From: Gigaspora margarita
Lineage: Eukaryota > Glomeromycota > Glomeromycetes > Diversisporales > Gigasporaceae
NCBI GenBank assembly: GCA_009809945.1
Contig: WTPW01000072.1
Coordinates: 324,566 to 388,565 of the forward strand
Reading direction: 5' to 3'
Length of the DNA stretch: 64,000 nucleotides
Position numbers and translations under genes: made by a program. A model generated the notes under the pieces. That model was given only the letters and a program-made list of their open reading frames with translations, ran no database searches and was not told where the DNA came from. Of the stretch, positions 1 to 11,450 are shown one piece after another. The first letter of the stretch is position 1. The number at the start of each line of letters is the position of its first letter.

Positions 1-60
1 AAAATATCCTATAAATTTTATAAAAATTTAAGTTGTTACCTATTTCTACAAATAGTAAAA

Positions 61-384
61 TAGCTTTTGATCCATTAGCCCATTTTGAATGATTTAACTA
101 CCAAAATGTTCATTTCAATAAGACAATTCCAATGAGCCTAAACTTATCAAAATCCAATTACAGGATCCCAAGATCATTCAACTTTTGTGTAATATTATTA
201 GTATTATTTAAAAATGATAAAATACTATTAAAATCACTATTAAAATCATACAAAAGTTGAATGATCTCAGGAACCGTGATTGGATTTTAATAATTTTGAG
301 CTTGTTGGAATCATCTCATTGAGATGAACATTTTGGAAGTTAAATTATTCAAAATGGATAAGTAGATCAAAAGTTATTAGCAAT
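61..384. repeat. Foldback inverted repeat of about 320 bp
   Basis: Two long imperfect arms (about 61-215 and 240-384) are reverse complements. For example AGATCATTCAACTTTTGTGT on the left matches ACAAAAGTTGAATGATCT on the right, and the outer ends both read like TTTTGATC followed by CATTTTGAAT. The centre is a short AT-rich spacer. There is no coding capacity. This is best read as a non-autonomous foldback or MITE element; the exact ends and target duplication are not clear. Confidence 0.7.
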
Positions 385-654
385 TCTATAAATTAGTTTA
401 TGTACTAAAATATCCAAATTGGGAACAAACCTTTAATAATCTTAGAATTTTGTAATCAAATTTAGCAGTTATAGGCTTGTTTAAAATGTTTAACTGAGAT
501 AATTGTTTTAATAGTAAAATTACCCAAAATAAGCCAATGAATTAAAAGATATTTACTGTTTGTGAAAATAGGTAGTTTGCAGAAATAGAGCAGTCTACCT
601 TATATATATAAACAAGCTTTAAAATTTTATCTTAACTTAATCTATTTCTTTTTT

Positions 655-3190
655 TATCATGCATATAGCTAAATACAGATTAATTACACTCTGAAGAAGC
701 TAATAATATTGGAATAATGAGTATTCATTGTGCTAATTCACAAAGTTCAGGAGCTAATAATTTAAAATTTTTTTGCCACTATGAAACTGAATCAATAGAT
801 TTTATAGTTTTTCAAGCAAGTTGATTTTGAAATGGACTATTTTATGTTTTGTATTGAAGTATTTGTGTAGAAATAGTTTCTGCATTATCAGAATAATATT
901 GTTCCAAAAATTCTGAAATAATTGTCATTCCATCTGCTTCAAGATTTCTTCCAACAAATTTAGAATCTAATATGTATGCTATTTCCATAACAGAATGATA
1001 CATTTTTGTCTATCTTTCAGATAAAATATCTAATATATTATTACAAAGCTTATCCAGAAGTTGCTGAATATCTAAAATATTAAATAAATAATAATATATT
1101 AAAATATTAACTAAATATTAATTTAAACTTAAAATAATATAAATTAATTTTTTAATAAAATTTTTAAAAATTTAATTTAAAATTAATATATTACATACAA
1201 TCTAAGCTTAATATTTTATCATACAATTTATAAAATTCTGACAATTTTGGAGTATCACTTTCAAAAGAAAAATACTTATTATTAGTTCCTTTAATATTGA
1301 TAAAAGTGCTTGAAGTTCTTTCCAAAAATTTTCATTAAAAATATTTAATTTAACTTTATTATCAATTTCAATTATATTATTATTAGAAATTTCATTATTT
1401 GCAAGACTTAAAGCTAATTGATTTTTATACTTTATATAGAATCTAAGCAAATTGCTGATGAAGCCCACTAAGTTTTAACTAGAAGTTTTAATGTTTTATA
1501 ATTAGAGCCATATTTTGATTTTTGATATCTTTTTAAAATAGCAGCTGGAATAGTATAATTATGAAAATAAAGAACAATTTTTTTTGAATTTTCAAGAATA
1601 GTTTTTGCCCAATCAAGTTTCACAATATCTTTAATTAAAAGATTTAATCCATGAGCTAAAACAAAAAAAAATAATAGAAGGATACTTTGTTTCTAAAATT
1701 TTCTATTCAGCTTTCATTACTGATGCATTATCAGTAATTATAGCTAAAACTTTTGTGATTTCTATAGATTCTATTTCTTTTTCAATTTCAGTAGATATAT
1801 ATATTGCATTTTGTTGAATTTCTTCAGTTGGCTTAGCTGATATAAAAAGAGGAGCAGGTGTAGTAAAAAGAATATTAGTCCAAAGTTCATAATTTAAATT
1901 GGACCTAAATAAATACATAATTATTAATAAATTTATATATATTTTATAAAAATTTTAAAATATTCTAATTAAAATTTTATTAAAAAACATATCAAAGTGA
2001 TTCTAAAAAAGTTGTTTAGCAAGATAATACAATTTTAATAATATCTAAATTATAAAATTAGTTAACTTTAGTCTAAGATAACTTATTTAAAAATTGTATA
2101 TAAGTTTTTAAAAATTAAAAATTTTATAAAAATTTAAAATAAGATATTTTAAACTAGAAATAATAATAATTTAAATATTATTAGACCTATAATAATTTAT
2201 TAAATAACTTTTATTAGACCCACTTAGATAAATTAATAAAATTTTAAAATTTAAAATAATTTTTTAAGATTTTTAATAAATTTTTATAATTTTGATTAAA
2301 TTTTATATTTTAAATATATTTACCATCCATTTGTATTAATACAAATATAATCAGCATTGTTAATATTTTGTTCTACTTCAAGCTTTGTTTTATTGTATAT
2401 TTTATTAAGTAAATCTGTTGAATTTTTTTTCTTTTAGATAAAATAAATAAAGGGTGAATTGTTTAATAAATTTAACCATTGGTTCAAGTTCTGAAAATAC
2501 AAGAAGATGACTACATTGAAATATAGCTTTAGCAAAAAGATATTGAAGATTTGCTTGTTCAGTAGTATTTAAATTATCCAAGTATTGATTAAGATTGCTA
2601 TTAGGATAATTTAGTAGTTTTGTTAATGTTTGATTTGCCATATATTTTGGACCATTAAATCTAGGATGTTCAAATTCTTGACCAAATTATTCTCTCAAAA
2701 TTTCAATACTTGCATTAGTGCATACTTTAAAATAATCTTCACATCAACCAACTGTATTAGGGCAGATTAGGGCACTCAAAGATACAATAATGAAACTTTC
2801 TTGTATATACCATATATTCCCAAAAATAAGCTAACTTTTTTGGGCCAAAAATTATATGTAAAAACGTGTGATAGCTTATTTTCAAATTGTTAAATTTTTG
2901 AAAAATTGAAAAACGTACTAATAAAATGTTGTCCAAATGATATAAAACTTTTAATATAAATGTATTTTTTGTCCTGAACAAGTTTACTTTATAGCAATTT
3001 TGTGGTTTACTTAGTAAAATTTGGACATTTATATGTAGCAACTGCTAATGCATTTTTTGAGATTTTTAAAAAAATTAGGGGGTAGCTTATTTTTGGAGTA
3101 GCTTACTTTTGGGAATATACAGTATCCTTCTTTAAACCCCAACTTAGTAATATGATCCCAAATTTTTTTAGGTTTTGTTATTTGAAACAA
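655..3190 (-). pseudogene. hAT-family transposase, degenerate copy 1
   Basis: Reading the minus strand from about 3190 down gives, in order: a BED-finger-like start (KPKKIWDHITKLGFKEG, about 3140-3180); a segment with CEDYFKVCTNASIEIL (about 2700-2750); AKAIFQCSHLLVFSELEP (about 2520-2560); the catalytic-core stretch AIITDNASVMKAE (1703-1745); AHGLNLLIKDIVKLDWAKTI (about 1590-1660); a WAS block after a stop; and a C-terminal dimerisation region (WQKNFKLLAPELCELAQ, then SVFSYMHDK, about 650-780). These are landmarks of hAT/DUF659-type transposases with an RNase H-like fold, which cut and rejoin element ends. Many stops and frameshifts separate the blocks, and a MITE splits the N-terminal part (2810-3122). 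It cannot encode a working enzyme. The family call is firm; exon borders are not. Confidence 0.75.
2808..3124. mobile_element. mariner-type MITE inserted in hAT copy 1
   Basis: Imperfect terminal inverted repeats: left CCATATATTCCCAAAAATAA, right the complement of CTGTATATTCCCAAAAGTAA. Both are flanked by TA (2808-2809 and 3123-3124), as expected for Tc1/mariner-type insertion. The transposase reading resumes on either side (FKEG before, CEDYFK after), which supports an insertion into an older hAT gene. The interior has no recognisable coding sequence. Confidence 0.65.
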
Positions 3191-3329
3191 AAATATAAAA
3201 AATTTAATACTCTACTAAAAATATTGATATAAATAATAAAAAAATATTAAGCATTTAAATTTATTATTACTTTGAGTGCTTAAATTTATTATACTTCAGG
3301 TATCTAAATTTATTATTTAATATTTATTA

Positions 3330-4518
3330 TATTCAGCTAGAGTTGGGGCATGCCTCTAAGCCAAAAAGCATGTCCTTATCATGTGATTATAAATCCTAAT
3401 TACATGAATTGAAGTGCATTAATTGGCTATCTATTGGCCAATTTTTGTAAATCATTTGGTGATACAAAATCTGGTTGGTAATAGAAATAAATTTGCAACC
3501 AAATTTTTTTTTTTTTTTTTGTGTTAAGGTAAGGTCATGCCTCTGGTCTTTATTGAATGTATATTGATCATTACAACATTGCTGTACAATCTTTTATATA
3601 CTATTTACTTAAGCACCAAGACTTGGACTAATTTAACCATGACCTAAACCTACCAGAACCTTACATATTCCTATATATATGGCTGACCTGGATTTGTACA
3701 TCCCTTTCCAACCAACAATTGGTATTCACATGTCCACTACTTTACCCACACTACCTAGTATCATCACTTCCAATTTGGTGTCAGTTGCCATGTAGGCACT
3801 TTATGCTTCCAAATTGGTGTACCTGAGTCCCCTACCAGCATACTTCTCAGGAGTTTGTATCTCAAGCCATACAGCTGCCTCTATCATATTGGGTAAGTAT
3901 CTCAAGCCTGCATGCTACCGCAACTAGCTGATTTTTCTGCATCTTCGGGGCCCTGGATTTAGCGTTCCGAATTCAGTAATGTGCGAACGACTGTACTTCC
4001 CTGCAACCAAATTTTATTAATTCTGATAACTATTATTAATATGTATCTGGTTGAAAAAAACTTAAAGCAATTTATTTATCAATTACTTACTAATTAATAC
4101 ATGTTTAATAACAAAAAAAATAATAAATAATATAAATTAATTAAAAAATTATCAACTATCAATAAAGTAATATATATATATAGAGTATGAAATATATAGA
4201 ACATAAAATGTAATCATATATATCCTATGAATACTCTTTAAAAACTTTGTTGAATAACCTATATTTATACATTTTCTGAATTATTTTACTATAGATAGAA
4301 TAGAAATAATTTCAGAATTTATTTATTTTAAAGTTATGTGATAATAATTTAGTAATTGACCAATCAGAATTAAAGCTTGCTATACTACATATCATATGAT
4401 TTATATATAGAGAACATGCCCAGAGTACAATAAGAGAGGGCATGCTTTATCCCAAGGCATGCCCCTTAGGAGCATGCCCAAATTTTTTTTGTACCTCCAA
4501 CCCTATATTTAGCTCTAA
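3330..4518. repeat. Inverted-repeat element with GGCATGC-rich ends
   Basis: The left end (AGCTAGAGTTGGGGCATGCC, about 3336-3355) is matched in inverted orientation by the right end (about 4440-4518: AGGCATGCCCC, then CCAACCCTATATTTAGCTCT). Both arms also carry further GCATG(T/C)CC motifs and a TCATATGATT/ATCATGTGATT motif. The interior has been enlarged by a retroposed insert at 3508-4001. A probable non-autonomous DNA transposon; the exact target duplication was not resolved. Confidence 0.55.
3494..4015 (-). mobile_element. Retroposed sequence with poly-A tail and 14-bp target duplication
   Basis: A 494-bp insert (3508-4001) is bracketed by the identical 14-mer TGCAACCAAATTTT at 3494-3507 and 4002-4015. 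A T run at the left edge (to 3520) is the poly-A tail of a minus-strand transcript. Its 5' end is at 4001 and begins GGGAAGTACAGTCGTTCGCA. A poly-A tail plus a long target duplication is the signature of LINE-mediated insertion (SINE or processed transcript). Within it, GGCTTGAGATAC occurs twice about 45 bp apart. No clear polymerase III A or B box and no long reading frame were found, so the source RNA is unidentified. Composition is markedly more GC-rich than the surroundings. Confidence 0.8.
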
Positions 4519-4522
4519 CAAA

Positions 4523-4912
4523 TTATTTGTGTATTGCTCTAAGCAAGGCTGAAATATAGTAAATAATAAATTATAAGCCTAAATTTATTATAGCTTTAGG
4601 TGTTTAAATTTATTATTACTTCACTATTTAAATTTATTATTTATTGTCATGGATCATAATAAAATCGAATTAAATGAAATATGTGTTTTTTTTAACAAAC
4701 TAAAACACACTTATACTTGCTTAATATAAACTCTATTCTAAAACTAACCTCTAATCTTAACCTCTAACTCTAAAAAATGCTTCCCAAAAAATTTATTTTT
4801 TGATGTGCTTGCTTTATAATATACATATTTCATTTTAATCCATCATATTTATTTGTGTATTGCTCTAAACAAGGCTGAATTTAGTAAATAATAAATAATA
4901 AGCCTAAATTAT
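4523..4912. repeat. Direct repeat pair flanking a small inverted-repeat element
   Basis: A segment of about 65-70 bp containing TTTGTGTATTGCTCTAA and CAAGGCTGAA occurs at 4523-4594 and again at 4849-4912. Between them lies an inverted repeat: ATTAAATGAAATATGTG (about 4672) opposite the complement of ACATATTTCATTTTAAT (about 4822). This looks like a small MITE between partly duplicated flanks. Confidence 0.55.
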
Positions 4913-5229
4913 AAAATCTGGTTTAAGTTAACAACATTAAAAAAATTTTGCTCTAAGAATATCCAATAATATACTTTTATGTTGATCAAATTCTTAAGTT
5001 TTATTGGTTGATTAGCATGTGAAGTTACATACATATAAAAGAATCAACAAAAAATTTGTGTACAGTACATACAGTACAGTACATATAGTACTGTATGTGG
5101 CACATCTCTATGAATGGCACATAATACAAGTATTGATTGTTTTGATTATTGGTATTTGTAAATTATACCCAATTTGTGACAAATAATGTAATTGTTAATT
5201 TTGATGGAGATAGAGGTTGGAACTAGTTT

Positions 5230-5480
5230 GATTTTTACAATCTGCTTTTAATCTTTCACACTAAATCGAACCCGATTTTATTACCAAATTCAAATAAACC
5301 CGAGTAATTCAGTTTTGCGATTTTAATAAACTCGTAAAACTGAATCAATCCGAATTTAAAAAAACCAGTTTTTGCGATTGTAATAAACTCGTAAATTCAG
5401 ATCAACCCGAATTTAAATAAAATCGATAATTCGATTTTGCAGTTGTAATAAACTCGCAAAACTGAATCAACCTGGATTGT
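5230..5480. repeat. Degenerate tandem repeats (AATAAACTCGTAAA type)
   Basis: Several diverged units of about 60-70 bp, each with a TTTTGCGATTGTAATAAACT-like core and an AACTGAATCAA(T/C)CCGAATTT tail. Similar CGATAAATCTGGTTTTATTA units recur at 18120-18210 and 19860-20040. No coding sequence is apparent. The flanking stretches 4930-5220 and 5490-5930 show nothing recognisable beyond short palindromes such as the TACAGTAC/GTACTGTA cluster at 5060-5100. Confidence 0.5.
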
Positions 5481-5929
5481 AGTTATTAATCCTGTTAACA
5501 TAAAATACACATTAATACCAAATTAGCTGCACAATGTTATCACGCGAAGCCAGAGCAGAGTGTTATATACAGATAGAGCTGCAGATAGACTGATTTTCAT
5601 CATAGTTTTAACCTGAGTCACTCGTTGACTACTATATTTAAATTATTTCAATTTCACCAGGTTTATCTGCAACCTAACCTTAAATTTACATGTAGGTTAG
5701 GGATGTTATCCTGTTTAAACTGGTCAGTTTGTGCTCGAAAACCTGCTAAACACTAATTCGAAGCACACATTTGATTACACAAATTTATTAATGATTATGC
5801 TTGCTAAACATGTTAATCCAAAACAATGTTATTACTATTTATTAAATACATAAACTTTGCTATTTTTTACTGTAAATACATAAAAAACATTATATTATTC
5901 ATTCATTGGATCTATTATTTATTTAATTT

Positions 5930-6645
5930 ATTGACCTTCCATGCAATCAATAATACTTGATTCATAGCAAGTTTTTAAGTAAAGGCTTGCGCATTTTCTT
6001 CTGATTGTATGATTGTATATTGAATTAATTATAGTTCTTGCTTTAGAAAACGTTACTTCGCTGGAGATACTTGTAACTTGTACATTTTACTTCAAAATAT
6101 AAATTTAAAATGCTTTGTGCGACAAACTGTCTTGATGAAAGTGAATAACGTGGTATTATTTATTAATAAATAGTTGAAGATCTTTGTTTCAACAATGGAA
6201 AATGCTTAAAGAGATAGGTTTATTTGCAAATTCGGATCAGTGCTTTATGGTACAACATTTGCCTTGATAGCAATATTTAGTTTGTTCCACCTTCCTGGGT
6301 GATTTTGTTTGAAGTGTGGCTTAATTGTAGAGAGATCTGTATCCATATAATAAGATTTCGTACAATGCTTGTAATATTGTTCGCCACCAGTTTCAAGAAG
6401 CTCATCCCAAAAGGGATCCTTCTTTAATCATTTTGGAGAATGGTTTGTTATTTTTTTGAGTGTATCTGATGCTAATTTGTTTGAAACATTGAACTTAAAA
6501 GGAGGTAAATTCATAGAATTAATAAATTGTTCAGGTATGGTTTTTAATTTATTGTACAAAGTTCAAATAAAAAAAAGCCCCCATTAATATTCATCATTAT
6601 CACGCATAGTGACTAACTTTTAGATTAAATGAATGGTATTGTCAT
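5930..6645 (-). pseudogene. hAT-like transposase remnant, internally deleted (copy 3)
   Basis: On the minus strand 6640-6210 reads an N-terminal block with WDELLETGGEQYYKHC, then STIKPHFKQNHPGRWNK. The Cys followed by His residues suggests a BED-like zinc finger. It is followed closely (6080-5935) by a block resembling the C-terminal hAT dimerisation region: VQVTSISSEVTFSKARTII, later SLYLKTCYESS. Several in-frame stops are present and the catalytic core between the blocks is missing. Read as an internally deleted hAT element. The C-terminal match is moderate and the N-terminal family is not one I can name. Confidence 0.45.
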
Positions 6646-6649
6646 AACA

Positions 6650-9000
6650 TGCTATAAGAAACTTTTTGCTCATCAAATCGATTTCAGACTCAAGTTTAAG
6701 CATAATGAGTTTAAATATAATAATCAAAATCATGTGACTACAAAACTCGAGTTTAACTGGTTTGGGTTTCAAACAGGGGTGAACTGAGTTTGGATGCACA
6801 GGATAACTTCCCTAATGTAGGTCAATTGAATACTAATCACATTATCTAAACATATTCTAATACTGTAGTTAATTATTGTATAAAAAAGTAAAGGAGCATG
6901 AAAAACAGTCATTAATTTAAATATCAAAGTATAACTGCTAGAGCTAAAACCTTTACTCTGATTTTGAAGGTTCAAACTCAACCGAGTTAGTTTTTTAGTG
7001 ACATGAAAAGTGGGTCTTATATACTTTTTCGCTTTCTTATTAAATATACATGGCTTATTTTAATTACATAGCTTCGGTGTTTCTTTATATTTAGGCTATA
7101 AACAAAAGCCAGAATTTGTACATTGGTTCTATGAATCGTGATACTATGTTCAAGAACCGGAAACTGCACATAGGTAATGTACAAAAGGTGTATACTAAAA
7201 AAAATGGCAGTGATTGTTACGTCCGCAAAATCTCATAATTGATTGGACAATGCATTAAATGAAATGAAATGTGAAATTCTGCACTTAGACTTCACGGTAT
7301 TGCATCAAACAACACTATATTTATATATTGTATGAGATTTGTTTACCATAACAAACTTTCAACTTGCATTTTAATGCTATAAAGTGAATAACGATCATTT
7401 ATAAAAATGGTTTATTATTGTTCTTTAGAATTACACTAACTGAATATGATTCGTTGCCAACTGTATTCAGTAGTCTTCAGAGCTATCAACGATTTATCTA
7501 AAGCCAGTTTTAACTGCATAATGGAGCCAGTTGACTAAAGCCAATGAGCTGCAGCTTAAGCTATTGCTTTGAGTTGCAGCTGAACTATGGCTCAGCATTA
7601 GCTACAACTAAATCAGCTTTTAAACTATAGTTATTGAAGCCATAACTTGTATAATGACTAGGTTATGGCTCAAACTGTGGTATACAGTACTAAAGTAGCA
7701 TTGTATAAAATATTATTACGTAGCTTATGGGGCTAATTTACGGACACTAAATATAATTAGCACCTAATATCAATAATACACTCTACTTTAACTATAAACC
7801 ACTATGAACTAAGACAGAATGCTCCAAAAATGGTAGGTATTGATCGAGGCATGAAAAGATTTGGTCTGGGTCTTTTAGAGCTTTGGGTCTTTTGGAGTTA
7901 TTACCGGGTTTCAGATAAGTCTTCTTTACTTGTAATGGTTATGGTTTAGTCGAATATTGGTTTGTTTAACAATAATATCTCTTTCTTGTCTTTAGTTCGG
8001 GTCTCTGCTTAATTCAGGTCATGTGTTACAAGGTTTTGGCAAGTTAACAAGGGATCGGGTTATAATCGACAATGTGGGAATCGATTGTTATTACAAAATA
8101 GGAAATCACGGGACGGTGATTGTTCGATAAATGAGGGAGGTAATCAATGTTTTAATCAGCTTATATAAATACGATTGAATGATCGATTACTAATTCTCTT
8201 TTCTCTTAATCAAAAAAGTTTGGTCCAATGATAATGGCTAATATTTGATAATTTCCAACACAACACGAATTTGGTTTTTGCTAACGGGGTAATTAATACT
8301 TGGAACTTTTATTAATGTTTTTTTAAAGTTATTTTCAGAGCTTAACACTTCTACTCTAATTTTGAAGATTATAGCTCAACGAAGTGATCGAATAAGACTA
8401 CACGATAGTAGCAAGACAAGAAAAAGATAATGGGGCAATAAATTGTGGGCAGAATTAGAGATAAGTATCTTAACTGCTTAGAGTCAACACTTCTACTCTG
8501 ATTTCGAAGGTCTTAAAATTCTACTAAGTTATTCACTTCTTCTCTCTCTTTATTTCTAAGTGCCGAGAGTAATGCTTTTATACTTTTTACATCTTATTTA
8601 ATTACAGATTTTAATACAGCGAAAAGTAACATTAAAGTAATTAATGACAGTAATGCAAAAAGGGTCATTAAAGTGATTAATGACATTAATGCGATAAAGG
8701 CAATTAATGTGATAAATGAAACTTATGCGATAAGTGATATTAATGCCATTAGTGGCATTAATCGAATTATCTGGATCAATTGCACTAAGGTAACCAAATA
8801 AGGTATGGATTAGTAAAGTGGAGCTTAGTTCGAGACTTAGGTACTAACGGTTTGAACTTTTCATTACTATAGTAAAGAAGAGTAACTAACTATAACAACC
8901 AAAATAATAAGAAGAAAAAATAAAATAAAATTGAAAGATGAGAAAAAAAATAAAGGTGGGTCCGACGCACTTCACAAACTACAGTAAAAATGAAATTTTA
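6650..9000. repeat. Gene-free stretch with dispersed repeat fragments
   Basis: No supported gene. Recognisable pieces: (i) copies of an ACACTTCTACTCTAATTT... motif near 6945, 8345 and 8484, also at 17300 (inverted), 19485 and 41640, probably LTR-derived; (ii) AGCCAGAATTTGTACATTGG at about 7107, repeated at about 19620; (iii) a TTGATTGGACAATGCATTAA segment at about 7238, related to 42605-42700 and 45170-45330; (iv) a tandem array of ATTAATG(A/C)-type units with GCGATAA at 8630-8770. Confidence 0.45.
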
Positions 9001-10155
9001 GAGCAATATAATCCTATTTGAAGAAGCCTATATCCAATATTTATTTATTTGAATTGAAAACTATATATAGCTATTCCGTATTGGAATTGTCTAACATTTT
9101 CTATCATTCCTGGGTTAGCGTGACAATGTTGCGCAACTACTTATATTCTAATTTTTATTGTTCTTTAGGTTTGAATATATCAAAGTGCTCACTATTTTTT
9201 TTAAAAAATAATACCTGGTTAACCAAGTCTGGAGATAGTTGGGTACGCTTTGCAGATATGTAATTTCCAGCAGTTGAAACCAACCTTTCACTTGGTACAG
9301 AAGTAGCGGGAATTGACAAATACTTCTGTGCAAGACGTGATAGAACAGGAAACTCAATTTTATTCATATCCCACTACTTTAAAGGATCTTGATCAACATC
9401 AATCTGTCGAAGTCTCATATAATGTAAAACTTCATCCTCCTCAACTGCAGACAAACCACTATCTACTTTGTTTTCTAAAGCTTTAAAAAAATCATCATCA
9501 TCATCTGAACAATCATAAACAGTTGTTTGTTGTTGTGAATTTATATCTTCGGGTTGGGAATCTTCTTTCATGGAATCATATAACTTTTGTAATAGTTCAA
9601 GTGATTTTTCCCTTTCTTCAAATGTATCATTCCATTTAAAATCCTTAAATCGGGGTCCAAAATTGTTGCAATTTGAACTAAATCTGATGGTGTTGACCAT
9701 AATTCATCTAGTGATAAGAAAATAGCTGCTCGAACTCTTTGAAGAAGACCAACGGTATTAGTAGCTGGTAAAGATTCAATTTGATTAAATTCATCTACAT
9801 TTATTTCTTTTTTAGTATCTTTGCGCTGGCTATTGCTCTGCCTCTTCCTCTTCCTTTTCCTTTTCCTTTTGTTATTCATATTTTTTGCTGAAATTGCCGA
9901 TGGGCATATTGCCAATGCCGTCATGAGCCACCAGATAGAATTTTATTATTATCACTAGTTGAGCTATCAGATTCTTCTTCATCACCATCTTCACATTGTT
10001 GTCCATATATTAAATTGAGATATGTATCATAGCTTTCACCATTTTCATACTTAGGAGCAAATGCCTTTTTTAATAATTCTACATAGGGATGGACAAGACT
10101 TAAAGTACAATATGTAGCTCCACATATTCGATGTTTTATTTTTTCGAATGGTAAT

Positions 10156-10281
10156 AAAGCTTTATTGCATCTTGAAGAAATCTTAATAAAAATTTAAAGT
10201 TTAATAATGGTCATCAGAAAAGCTTTATTGCATCTTGAAGAAATCTTAATAAAAATTTAAAGTTTAATAATGGTCATCAGA
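10156..10281. repeat. 63-bp perfect tandem duplication
   Basis: The unit starting AAAGCTTTATTGCATCTTGA occurs at 10156-10218 and again at 10219-10281 with no visible difference. It lies inside hAT copy 2. A length of 63 bp (21 codons) would preserve frame if the region were still coded. Probably a recent replication or repair duplication. Confidence 0.8.
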
Positions 10282-10284
10282 ATT

Positions 10285-10625
10285 CAATTTTTTATCCAGA
10301 GTAAAGTCACCCTGGCCTGTATTATTTCACTGATAATCAATTTACTAACAATATTGCTTTACCAATAATTAACTGATTGACAAGTTTATTTCACCAAAAT
10401 TATTTTACCCACAGTACATTTTACTAATACGTTTTTTTAAAAAATTGACTAATCTTAACTTTAATTCCGAACCTGATCCTAATACCATTACTTAAATAAC
10501 TTGGTTATTAAAATAACTATTAGTAAAATAATTATTAGTGAAATAAACTTGTTGGTAAATTGGTTGTTAGTATAAGAAGATCTCAGTGAATTAATCGCAG
10601 TAAAATAATGGGACCAAAATTATCC
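10285..10625. repeat. Degenerate TIR insert in hAT copy 2
   Basis: AT-rich, non-coding. The ends are loosely inverted: ATCAATTTACTAACAA near 10335 faces the complement of TTGTTAGTATAAG near 10560, and TTATTTTACC/AGTAAAATAAT motifs repeat within. It interrupts the transposase reading between the blocks at about 10220 and 11460, so it is read as an old insertion. Confidence 0.35.
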
Positions 10626-10721
10626 AATAAGTTGTAGTAGTGGTCACATGACTAAAAATTAGTAGTATTAGTAATAGGTTGGATGGCTTTAACCTGGTTA
10701 AAGCAAAAATTTTTTAATAAT

Positions 10722-11450
10722 ATTAAAGGGTTTCAAATTAAAAAAATTTTGTGTTTTTAATAAAAATTCAAATTTTAGCTAGTTAAAGTTGCCAGGTAAG
10801 GCTGCACAAAGTTAATTTTACATTTTGTATTAAATAGAATTTGAAAATTGGCTCGTTAGTCAAATTTTTTTTAATATACTATACATTAATAAAAATAAAA
10901 TAAGGTTTACATTTGAAACAATGTGATAAATGGCCAAAATTAAATAATTGGCAATTGGAATTAAAAAAAAATTTTTTAAAAAATTGAAAAATCAGTTAGC
11001 CAGATAATACAAAACAAAAAAATTAACTTTGCACAGTCTAAATTATAATTGCAATTATGTGGCTAAAATTAATGGTAGTAATAATATTGTACAAATTCTA
11101 ATTTTTAAATTTTATGTGCATTATAGTAGCTTGTTGGCATTAAAATATATATAAAAAGTTATATAAATTTATAAAGTTAATAAATATAGAATTGCAACCA
11201 AATATGTATATAACAATAGTAATAGCAACAATACTTACAATTTAATAAATTATAGTAATTAAATAAACTACCTGCATTATATTGCTTTGCTGATCTTATA
11301 GGTATATATATATAAAATTATGTGCATAATTCTATAATTTTATATACATATTATGCGCATTGGACAATACTAGTTAGAAATGTACCAGGCAGCTTTAAAC
11401 TAGTTAAATAAATTTTACAAAACCCAATTTTGAAACCCTCTAATATACAA
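10722..11450. mobile_element. TIR element inserted in hAT copy 2, itself carrying a nested MITE
   Basis: The left arm (TATTAAAGGGTTTCAAATT, about 10722) and right arm (complement TATATTAGAGGGTTTCAAAA, about 11450) are inverted copies for roughly 80 bp, ending inward at TAGTTAAAGTTGCCAGGTAA and ACTAGTTTAAAGCTGCCTGG respectively. The interior is AT-rich and non-coding and holds the 10797-11040 MITE. The transposase reading resumes at about 11465. Confidence 0.65.
10797..11040. mobile_element. MITE of the TAAGGC...CAAAGTTAATTTT family
   Basis: The left end TAAGGCTGCACAAAGTTAAT and right end (complement TAGACTGTGCAAAGTTAATT) are inverted. Both continue into a TTTTGTATTA-like box. The same termini occur at 18253-18579, 45350-45713 and 61001-61414, so this is a family abundant in this genome. 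It is nested inside the 10722-11450 element. No coding sequence. Confidence 0.75.
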
